The notes under the pieces are model-generated. The model was not told the origin of the DNA, did no database searches, and was given only the letters and a program-made list of their open reading frames with translations. Source: Rhodospirillales bacterium URHD0017 (GTDB lineage: Bacteria; Pseudomonadota; Alphaproteobacteria; Reyranellales; Reyranellaceae). Taken from it: a stretch of 64,000 bases of DNA. The stretch spans positions 1 to 64,000 of the forward strand of contig FODP01000020.1 of assembly GCA_900110395.1 (NCBI GenBank), written 5' to 3'. Shown here one piece after another: positions 57,464 to 64,000 of this stretch. The position numbers and the translations under genes are program-made. Position 1 is the first letter of the stretch. Every line of letters begins with the position of its first letter.

Positions 57464-58783
57464 ATGATGCAAGGGATGCGCCTCAGCAGCCTGTTCGCGG
57501 CATTCTGTGTTGCCTGCCTGGTCCCGGTCGGCGCCGGCGCCCAGCCGGCCTGCGACGTCGACCAGGCGCAGCAGTTGTTCGGCCAGCAGCCGCGCCCGAT
57601 CGCCGAGGTCGAGCGGCTGCTCGCGGCTTGCGAAGCCGCCGGCTCGACCGACCATCGCGTCTACATGTTCCTGGGCGTCATGGCGCGCGACGCCGGCAAC
57701 CGCGAGCAGGCGATCGCCTTCCTGCGGAAAGCGCAGGAGCTGGCGCCCAAGGAGCGCAACCCCGCGCTCGAGCTGGGCTTCACCTTGGAGGCCCAGCACC
57801 CCGGCGAGGCGCGCAAGGTCTACGAGCAGATCCTGACAAGCGATCCTGCCTCGCGGCCGGCCCTGCTGGGGCTGGCACGCGTCGCGCGCAGCCAGAACCG
57901 TCTCGACGAGGCGCACGCGCTCTACGAGCGGCTGCTGGCGGCCAACCCCAAGGACCCCGAGGCGCTGAACGGCATGGCCTGGCTGGCGCTGTCCAAGCGC
58001 AACCGCGAGGAGGCGCGCGCCGGCTTCGAGCATGTGCTGACGATCGAGCCGAACAACGAGGAGGCGAAGATCGGCCTGTCCAAGGCGCCCGACGTCTATC
58101 GCTACCTGTTCGACGCCAGCAGCATGCTGGTGTCGACGGCGCAGGGCAATTCGGCGGGCTTCGGCGCGCGCGGCACCGCCGGCATCACGGCGTTCGACAC
58201 GCTGGAGCTGGGCTGGCAGCATTTCACCAGCGAACTGCAGACGGTGTCCTTCATCGGTCTCTCCACGCTGCCGTCGGACGACATCACCGTGGGCTACCAT
58301 CGGCAGATGCCGCTGAGCTACGCCTTCTCGCTGGTCTACGACTATCGTGGCCACGCCAGCTTGCCGACCGAGCACTGGATCGACGGCAGCGTCGCTTTCT
58401 ATCTCACCGACTGGCTGCGCTGGTTCGGCGGCTACCGCCAGACCTTCGGTGCCCCCCAATACAATGGCCGCCTGATCCGGACCGGGCTCAGCGTCACCTT
58501 CGCGCCGTCCTGGGAAGCGACGGGCACGGTCTGGAATTCGGCCCAGGCCGTCTTCAACAACTACCAGGACCTTTGGACCGGGGTGTTCGAGATCACCTAC
58601 TACGGGCCGCGCAACCTGCTGCTCGTGGCCGGCGTCGGCTACAGCCCACTGATCGACAACATCGACCTGCACGCCCGGGCGATCCTGCCGGTCACCGACC
58701 GCGTTGCCGTGCAACTCATCGCGGCTCACAATTCCATCAACTTCGATACCCGCGTGACGGCGGGCCTTCGCTTCACCTGGTGA
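57464..58783 (+). CDS. TPR and outer-membrane beta-barrel protein (PgaA/BcsC/YaiO-like exporter)
   Basis: The 439-residue protein has a signal peptide (LSSLFAAFCVACLVPVGAGA) and several TPR units (YMFLGVMARDAGNREQAIAF, LEAQHPGEARKVYEQIL, ARSQNRLDEAHALYERLL, LSKRNREEARAGFEHVL). The C-terminal half (from about 205) alternates like a beta-barrel and ends TAGLRFTW, the aromatic signature for outer-membrane assembly. It is smaller than PgaA. It probably forms the exit port for the polymer made by the synthase upstream. Confidence 0.8.
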   Translation: MMQGMRLSSLFAAFCVACLVPVGAGAQPACDVDQAQQLFGQQPRPIAEVERLLAACEAAGSTDHRVYMFLGVMARDAGNREQAIAFLRKAQELAPKERNPALELGFTLEAQHPGEARKVYEQILTSDPASRPALLGLARVARSQNRLDEAHALYERLLAANPKDPEALNGMAWLALSKRNREEARAGFEHVLTIEPNNEEAKIGLSKAPDVYRYLFDASSMLVSTAQGNSAGFGARGTAGITAFDTLELGWQHFTSELQTVSFIGLSTLPSDDITVGYHRQMPLSYAFSLVYDYRGHASLPTEHWIDGSVAFYLTDWLRWFGGYRQTFGAPQYNGRLIRTGLSVTFAPSWEATGTVWNSAQAVFNNYQDLWTGVFEITYYGPRNLLLVAGVGYSPLIDNIDLHARAILPVTDRVAVQLIAAHNSINFDTRVTAGLRFTW

Positions 58784-58791
58784 CTCCCGGA

Positions 58792-59913
58792 ATGTCGACG
58801 ATGAACCAACCACAGGAAAAGCCCCGGCTCAGCCTCGTGCGGCAGATCCCCGACCAGCGGTTGCGCATCCTGGTTGTCAACGTCGACGCGGTCGTCACCG
58901 CTGCGCTGAAGGACGCGTTCGACCCCGTCGCCACGATCTCCCTGGAGATCGCGCCGGACGCCGAGACCGCGATGCGCAGCCTGTCGGTGGCGCCCTGCGA
59001 TCTCGTGGCGGTGGATCCGGCGGTCTCTCCCGGCGGCTTCGCCCTGCTGAAGTACGTCAAGGACAACTTCCGCTGGACCGCCACACTGCTCGCTACCCAC
59101 AACCAGGACCCGCAGTTCCTGCGCCACGCAGTCAAATGCCGTATCGACGGCCTGCTCTTCAGGCCGGCGGCGCCCACGGAATTCGTCGAGCAGGTGCTGC
59201 TGCTGGCCCAGGCCGTGCACGCCCGGCGGCGTCGCCAGCAGAAGCGTGTGCTGGCGATCGGCGCCCATCCCGACGACGTCGAGATCGGCTGCGGCGGAGC
59301 GCTCGCCAAGCACAATGCCGACTACGACGTGCTGCATATCCTGACGCTGTCGCGCGGTGCGGCCGGCGGCGACGTGAACCTCCGCGCCGTCGAGGCGCAC
59401 AACGCCGCCGCCCTGGTCGGCGCGCGCCTCGAGCTGGGCAAGCTCCGCGACACCTACATCACCGACGGTGCCGAGACGATCTCGATCATCGAGGCCGCAA
59501 TTCGGGAGCTTCAGCCCACAGACGTCTACACGCATTCGCTCGAGGATACGCACCAGGACCATCGCGCGGTCCATACCGCCAGCCTGGTGGCGGCGCGCAG
59601 CGTGCCCAACGTCTACTGTTACCAGACCCCGTCGTCGACCGTGGAATTCAAGCCCCATCGCTTCGTCGACATCACCCACTACATCGAGCAGAAGATCGCC
59701 CTGATCGGCGCCTACAAGAGCCAGGTCGACCGCATGGAGTCGATCCAGCCCGACGTCATCCTGTCGACGGCGCGCTACTGGGGCCGCTTCGCGGGCTACG
59801 TGCTGGCCGAGCCGCTGCGCATCGTCCGCCAGCGCGACAGCGGCGTGGCGATCGACCCTGACGAGGAGAGCACGCAGCCGCAGCCAGGGTCGATGGCCGA
59901 CAGCGGCACGTGA
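58792..59913 (+). CDS. Receiver-like domain fused to PIG-L/LmbE-family deacetylase
   Basis: The 373-residue protein has an N-terminal receiver-like domain (LRILVVNVDAVVTAALKDAF, LVAVDPAVSPGGFALLKYV) in which the Asp is kept but the acidic pair is thin and the conserved Lys is Arg or absent (LLFRPAAP). From about residue 150 a PIG-L deacetylase follows, with AIGAHPDDVEIGCGGAL (zinc motif HPDD) and HQDHRAVHTA. PIG-L enzymes remove acetyl from N-acetylglucosaminyl groups. ATG 58792 or 58801 starts it. Confidence 0.85.
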   Translation: MSTMNQPQEKPRLSLVRQIPDQRLRILVVNVDAVVTAALKDAFDPVATISLEIAPDAETAMRSLSVAPCDLVAVDPAVSPGGFALLKYVKDNFRWTATLLATHNQDPQFLRHAVKCRIDGLLFRPAAPTEFVEQVLLLAQAVHARRRRQQKRVLAIGAHPDDVEIGCGGALAKHNADYDVLHILTLSRGAAGGDVNLRAVEAHNAAALVGARLELGKLRDTYITDGAETISIIEAAIRELQPTDVYTHSLEDTHQDHRAVHTASLVAARSVPNVYCYQTPSSTVEFKPHRFVDITHYIEQKIALIGAYKSQVDRMESIQPDVILSTARYWGRFAGYVLAEPLRIVRQRDSGVAIDPDEESTQPQPGSMADSGT

Positions 59914-59923
59914 AGGGGGAAGC

Positions 59924-60895
59924 ATGCGGATCCTGATCACCGGTGCGGGCGGTGCTGCAGCCGTCAGCGTCTGGAAGAGCCTCGGCGCCGAGCACGAGCT
60001 GCACATGGCGGACATGGATCCGCTGGCTGCCGGCCTCTATCTCGTGCCGCCGGACCGCCGCCTGATCATCCCGCGCGGCGACGCGGCCGAACTGGTGCCC
60101 GCGTTGCACAAGGCTTGCCAGGAGCGGCGCATCGAAGCCTTGCTGCCGACGGTCGACGCGGAACTCGCGCCGGTCGCTGCCGCGCACGACCGCTTCGCCG
60201 CGATCGGCGTTGCCTTGCCGATCTCACCCGTCGAGTGCCTGCGCATCTGCCGCGACAAGCAGCTCCTGATGGAGGCCGTGCAGGGCAAGGTGCCGATTCC
60301 CGCCAACGAGCCGCTGACCCAGGCCGCCGCAGCGCGCGTCGATTCCTTCCCGCGCTTCGCCAAGCCGCGCGAGGGCGCAGGCTCGCGCGGCGTTGCCAAG
60401 ATCAACAGCCGCGCCGATCTCGACAAGCAGCCCAAGGACGGCTCGGTGATGCTGCAGGAGTACCTGCCGGGCGAGGAGTACTCGGTCGACGTCTATGTGC
60501 GCCGCGACGGCCGCGTCATCGCCGCCGTGCCGCGCGATCGCATGAAGATCGACTCCGGCATCGCCGTCGCCTCACGCACGCTCAATCTGCCGGATCTGAT
60601 GCAGTCGGCCATCCGCACGGCCGAGGTGATCGGCATCCGCGGCTGCGCCAACGTGCAGTTCAAGCGCGCGGCCGACGGCGTGTTCAAGCTTCTTGAAGTC
60701 AATCCGCGCTTCCCGGGCACACTGCCGCTGACCACGGCAGCCGGCATCGACATGCCCAAGCTGATGGTCGCCGAGCTGATGGGCCGGCCGGTGCCGGACA
60801 AGCTGATGCCGTTCAAGGAGCTGATGGTGGTGCGCTACTGGACCGAGCACTTCTTCGACGCCAAGGAATGGGAGGCGATGTGCCGCCAGCGCTGA
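59924..60895 (+). CDS. ATP-grasp domain protein (carboxylate-amine ligase type)
   Basis: The 323-residue protein starts with a Rossmann-like pre-ATP domain (RILITGAGGAAAVSVWKSL), then has PRFAKPREGAGSRGVAKI (nucleotide loop), VMLQEYLPGEEYSVDVYV, and the Mg site FKLLEVNPRFPGTLP. It belongs to the PylC/CarB-like ATP-grasp group that joins a carboxylate to an amine or phosphate. Its place after a deacetylase suggests acylation of freed amino groups; this is inference. The stop overlaps the next gene by 16 bases. Confidence 0.85.
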   Translation: MRILITGAGGAAAVSVWKSLGAEHELHMADMDPLAAGLYLVPPDRRLIIPRGDAAELVPALHKACQERRIEALLPTVDAELAPVAAAHDRFAAIGVALPISPVECLRICRDKQLLMEAVQGKVPIPANEPLTQAAAARVDSFPRFAKPREGAGSRGVAKINSRADLDKQPKDGSVMLQEYLPGEEYSVDVYVRRDGRVIAAVPRDRMKIDSGIAVASRTLNLPDLMQSAIRTAEVIGIRGCANVQFKRAADGVFKLLEVNPRFPGTLPLTTAAGIDMPKLMVAELMGRPVPDKLMPFKELMVVRYWTEHFFDAKEWEAMCRQR

Positions 60896-61479
60896 CCTGG
60901 CTGGTCCGCCATGGTCAGAGCGCCTCGAACGCCGGCCTGCCCGCGGTCGGCCACGCCGAGACGCCACTGACGGCGCTCGGGCAGCAGCAGGCGCGCGAGG
61001 TCGCCCGGCGCGTCGATCGCCGGCCCGACCTCTTGATCGTCTCGCCGTTCCTGCGCGCGCAGGACACAGCCGGCCCGATCCGCGAGCGCTGGCCGGACAC
61101 GCCGTGCGAGGTCTGGCCGATCGGCGAACTCACCTATCTCAGCCCGGCGCGCTGCCGCGGCACGACGCCCGACATTCGCCGGCCGTGGATCGAGGCCTAT
61201 TGGCACCGCTGCGACCCTGACTACCTCGACGGGCCGGACGCGGAATCGTTCGGCGCCTTCATGGGCAGGCTGGGCGACTTCCACCGCCGCCTGTCGACGC
61301 TCGGTAGCGGCTTCGTGATCGCCGTGGGACACGGGCAGTTCTTCCGCGCCTATCTGTGGGGTCGCGACAAGGACTTCGCCGTGGCGCCGCAATGGATGCG
61401 GGCATACCGGCTGGCCGAGACGGCGCAGCCAATGGCCAACGGCGAGATCATCGAATTGAAGGACGCCGACCGGGGCTAA
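60880..61479 (+). CDS. Histidine phosphatase family protein
   Basis: The 199-residue protein has LTWLVRHGQSASNAGLP (phospho-accepting His), SPFLRAQDTAGPI and VIAVGHGQFFRAYL (second His). It fits the phosphoglycerate-mutase-like phosphatases. GTG 60880 is favoured because GGGAGG (60870-60875) sits five bases before; ATG 60868 is the alternative. Its start inside the ATP-grasp gene makes the two a translational unit. Confidence 0.85.
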   Translation: MPPALTWLVRHGQSASNAGLPAVGHAETPLTALGQQQAREVARRVDRRPDLLIVSPFLRAQDTAGPIRERWPDTPCEVWPIGELTYLSPARCRGTTPDIRRPWIEAYWHRCDPDYLDGPDAESFGAFMGRLGDFHRRLSTLGSGFVIAVGHGQFFRAYLWGRDKDFAVAPQWMRAYRLAETAQPMANGEIIELKDADRG

Positions 61480-61516
61480 GTGTAAGGTCGGCAGGTCACG
61501 CAGCCTTGGAGGTGCC

Positions 61517-62551
61517 ATGCCCAAGACCATGAAGGCGGCTGTCGTCCGTGAATTCAAGAAGCCACTGGTCATCGAAGAGGTCGCCGTGCCGGACCCCGGA
61601 CCGGGCCAGATCCTGGTCAAGATCGCGGCCACCGGCGTGTGCCACACCGACCTGCACGCGGCCGAAGGCGACTGGCCGGTGAAGCCCAGCCCACCCTTCA
61701 TCCCCGGCCACGAAGGCGTCGGCCACATCGCGGCGCGCGGTGCGGGCGTGCGCCATGTGAAGGAAGGCGACCGGGTGGGCGTGCCCTGGCTGTACACTGC
61801 CTGCGGCCACTGCCGGCACTGTCTCGGCGGCTGGGAAACGCTGTGCACGGAGCAGCAGAACACCGGCTATTCGGTGAATGGCGGCTTTGCCGAATACGTC
61901 CTGGCCGATCCCGGCTATGTCGGTCACCTGCCGGCCAATGTCGGCTTCGTCGAGGGAGCGCCCCTCCTTTGTGCCGGGGTCACCGTCTACAAGGGTCTCA
62001 AGGTCACCGACACCAAGCCGGGCGACTGGGTGGTCGTCTCCGGCATCGGCGGGCTCGGCCACATGGCCGTGCAGTACGCCAAGGCCATGGGGCTGAACGT
62101 CATCGCAGTCGACATCGACGATGCCAAGCTCGAGCTGGCGAAGAAGCTCGGCGCGGCGCTGGCCGTGAACGCGCTCCTTCACGATCCGGTCGAGTTCGTG
62201 AAAAAGGAGGTCGGTGGCGCCCAGGGCGTGCTGGTCACCGCCGTCTCGCCGAAGGCCTTCGAGCAGGCGCTGGGCATGGTTGGGCGCGGCGGCACGGTGT
62301 CGCTCACCGGCCTGCCGCCGGGCGACTTCCCGCTGTCGATCTTCGCCACGGTGCTGAACGGCATCACCGTGCGCGGCTCTATCGTCGGCACGCGCCTCGA
62401 TCTCCAGGAGGCGCTGGCCTTCGCGGGCGAAGGCAAGGTCAAGGCCACCGTCGAGACCGCGGCGCTGGAGCACATCAACGACATCTTCGCCCGCATGCAT
62501 CGCGGCGACATCCAGGGGCGCATCGTCCTGGATTTTCAGGCGGGTGCCTGA
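61517..62551 (+). CDS. Zinc-dependent alcohol dehydrogenase (AdhP-type)
   Basis: The 344-residue enzyme has the catalytic zinc site (GVCHTDLHAAEG and GHEGVGHIA), four Cys for structural zinc (CGHCRHCLGGWETLC) and the NAD site SGIGGLGHMAVQYAKAMG. It belongs to the propanol-preferring AdhP branch of medium-chain dehydrogenases. It starts 37 bases after the phosphatase gene and may not belong to the polysaccharide operon. Confidence 0.93.
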   Translation: MPKTMKAAVVREFKKPLVIEEVAVPDPGPGQILVKIAATGVCHTDLHAAEGDWPVKPSPPFIPGHEGVGHIAARGAGVRHVKEGDRVGVPWLYTACGHCRHCLGGWETLCTEQQNTGYSVNGGFAEYVLADPGYVGHLPANVGFVEGAPLLCAGVTVYKGLKVTDTKPGDWVVVSGIGGLGHMAVQYAKAMGLNVIAVDIDDAKLELAKKLGAALAVNALLHDPVEFVKKEVGGAQGVLVTAVSPKAFEQALGMVGRGGTVSLTGLPPGDFPLSIFATVLNGITVRGSIVGTRLDLQEALAFAGEGKVKATVETAALEHINDIFARMHRGDIQGRIVLDFQAGA

Positions 62552-62824
62552 AGCGATAGTTCGTTGAGTACCGTACTATTGCCGCCGCCGTCGGGGTTGC
62601 TGGGCTGGACCTTGATATCGAGCGGCGCTTGGCGTGCGCCGGAGCGCAGGCGGCGCAACTTAGCACGCTTCGCGCAGGCTGCCTTCGCGCCAAACTTGGA
62701 TGCGCAACGTAGACGATGCACCGATCCGGGCGTAGCCAGCGCGGACGCGCGCGTCGGCGGGAAAGCGGACGTAGGCGCGGTGCTTGCACCGCAACGCAAA
62801 TCGCACCGGCAACACGCGGTTGTA
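62552..62824. other. Intergenic stretch between convergent genes
   Basis: No supported gene or clear terminator hairpin is seen. A 102-residue minus-strand frame crosses it but has no family and unusual composition. Confidence 0.4.
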
Positions 62825-64000
62825 CTACCAGCTAAACCGGACACCGACGTTTAGTGCATGGTTATCGGTGCCGCTGGCGATCTCGCCGTCGTAGCGCAGG
62901 TAGACCTGTGTGGCCTCGGCGATCGTCGTGCTGGCCGAGAGGCCGAGCACGGCTGAGTCGCGCCGCGGCGTGGCGCCATAGACGGTGAAGGAGGCGCTGG
63001 GTGCGCCGGAGAAGGCCGCTGTGATCGGCCGGCCGGTGTATGCGAACTCGTGCTGCCAGCCCAGGCGAAGGGCCAGATCGAGCTTGCGCTCGCTGCCGAG
63101 CGGCACGGCAGCGCCGAAGTCGGCGCCCAGGACGGAACGAACGGAGTTCGTGGTCTGCTGAGCAACGTTAAGGCTGATCGCCCCCGCCCCCGTCTCTGTA
63201 AGGGCGTTCTGGTTCACGTTCGCTAGTTGCAACCGCCCGAACGGGGTAATGCTGGCTTGGGCCGGCGCATAGACGTCCACCTTGTAGCCGGCCTCGACCT
63301 GGCCGAGGAACGTGTTTGCCCCGGTGCTGCCGTTGGCAGTCCTGGCCAGCAGGCCGGGGATGACGATCTGGCGTTGCAGTTGGTTGCCGAAGTAGGCATA
63401 GCCTGCCAGCGCGTCGACGTAGACAGGCCCCTGGGTGAAGCTGCCATAGAGCGCCACGCTCGCGGCGTCACTCCAGCCCTGGCCTAAGAGACTGTTCACC
63501 CATTCGGTGCCGTGTGTGTAGCCGGCGGAGATACCGACGAGGAAGCTCGGGTTGATCCTGTAGTCGATGCCGGCTGCGGCGCCGCCGAAGTTGTAAGTCA
63601 GCGTGAACCCGTTGTCGTCGCCCAGCACGGAGCCCAGCCCGCCCAACAGGCTGCCCCACACGCTGAACCGGCTCGCGCCCTCGCAGGCCCCGACCTCGCA
63701 GGCCTGGGCAAGCGCCAGGCGCTGGCCGGAAGCAGCCGCGCCGCCGCGCGCCAGCGCCATCTGCTGGCCGATAGCATTCATGAACATCGCGCTGTTGTTG
63801 ACGTTCATCGTGCCGAAGTCGGCCCACGGCTGGCCGCTCAGGGCATCGAGCACCGCCCGGCCCTGGCCCCTGCGGAGACCGGCGAGCACGTTGATCACGG
63901 TGGCGGTGTCGCCGCCGGCATTGTTGATAATCTGGTCGAGGGCTCCGCCCACCGCCCCCTCGTTGGGCGTCTCCCCCGGGATCTGCGTGAAGCTCAGTGC
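62825..64000 (-). CDS. Autotransporter beta-domain protein (C-terminal part, runs off the window)
   Basis: The visible 391 residues include a linker (AGLRRGQGRAVLDALSGQPW) and an autotransporter barrel: SRFSVWGSLLGGLGSVLGDD, FLVGISAGYTHG, VQVEAGYKVDVYAP-like strands, and a last strand HALNVGVRFSW ending in Trp for outer-membrane insertion. It is a type V secretion protein. The passenger domain and start lie beyond 64000, so size and function of the secreted part are unknown. Confidence 0.9.
   Translation of the reverse strand, partial: ALSFTQIPGETPNEGAVGGALDQIINNAGGDTATVINVLAGLRRGQGRAVLDALSGQPWADFGTMNVNNSAMFMNAIGQQMALARGGAAASGQRLALAQACEVGACEGASRFSVWGSLLGGLGSVLGDDNGFTLTYNFGGAAAGIDYRINPSFLVGISAGYTHGTEWVNSLLGQGWSDAASVALYGSFTQGPVYVDALAGYAYFGNQLQRQIVIPGLLARTANGSTGANTFLGQVEAGYKVDVYAPAQASITPFGRLQLANVNQNALTETGAGAISLNVAQQTTNSVRSVLGADFGAAVPLGSERKLDLALRLGWQHEFAYTGRPITAAFSGAPSASFTVYGATPRRDSAVLGLSASTTIAEATQVYLRYDGEIASGTDNHALNVGVRFSW

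Noticed and set aside
57628..59913. 761-codon plus frame that fuses unrelated sequence to the deacetylase
   Set aside because: The first part is an out-of-frame reading of the TPR-barrel gene. The real deacetylase gene starts at 58792 or 58801.
62536..62844. 102-codon minus frame in the gap after the alcohol dehydrogenase
   Set aside because: No domain or ribosome binding site is seen, and it overlaps the ends of both flanking genes.

Overview
The window is high-GC bacterial DNA. Gene content and order point to an alphaproteobacterium of the Rhodospirillales/Reyranella type: a ribF, ileS, lspA, DUF3035 lipoprotein, M16 peptidase pair and mutL series on one strand, a TTT-type (Bug) binding protein in a catabolic operon, queF-queG, and many acyl-CoA and GST-type enzymes. 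The genus is an inference.

Positions 1 to about 14165 form an accessory island. It starts in the end of an IS3-family element and stops beside tRNA-Thr(CGT), whose 3' end faces the island. The island holds mostly small hypothetical proteins: three HGGxSTG zinc-finger-like proteins, three Trp-containing helical proteins, several winged-helix proteins and an HEPN-like protein. It also carries a terminase-small-subunit-like protein, recombinase-like pieces, three remnants of an ATP-dependent DNA ligase (LigD type), a gamma-glutamylcyclotransferase, a single-domain response regulator, a glyoxalase-fold protein, and a tRNA-Val-like gene with an 8-nt anticodon loop. Several genes differ from intact relatives by single bases, so the island is decaying or the assembly has indel errors there.

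Positions 14166 to 64000 look like ordinary chromosome, densely packed and often with ATGA or GTGA overlaps. 14.3-17.0 kb has a GFA protein, a lactate-permease-family transporter and a Tat-type trypsin-like protease. 17.2-20.7 kb is a catabolic-looking operon (HIBADH-like reductase, GST, Bug receptor, racemase-fold protein, DUF1330). 20.8-27.3 kb has GNAT, ACT, lactonase-like hydrolase, a small lipoprotein, an L,D-transpeptidase, a peptide-type binding protein and a ferredoxin-NADP reductase. 27.3-31.5 kb has queF-queG, an amine oxidase and an exported methyltransferase-like protein. 31.5-36.4 kb has a PadR-DUF1700-DUF2807 operon flanked by two related alpha/beta hydrolases. 36.4-42.2 kb has tadA, two acyl-CoA dehydrogenases, a class I amidotransferase, an rRNA pseudouridine synthase, rsmD and a phosphatase. 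42.2-54.3 kb is the mutL to ribF block, interrupted between ileS and ribF by a cyclase-like gene and a broken toxin-antitoxin pair.

The most interesting part is 55.8-61.5 kb. A processive family 2 glycosyltransferase, a 44-residue membrane protein and a TPR/beta-barrel outer membrane protein are followed by a receiver-PIG-L deacetylase fusion, an ATP-grasp ligase and a histidine phosphatase. This resembles a poly-N-acetylglucosamine (Pga) machine in layout, but with a different deacetylase and an added ligase. It may make and modify an unrecognised exopolysaccharide. The window ends in the beta-domain of an autotransporter that runs off the right edge.
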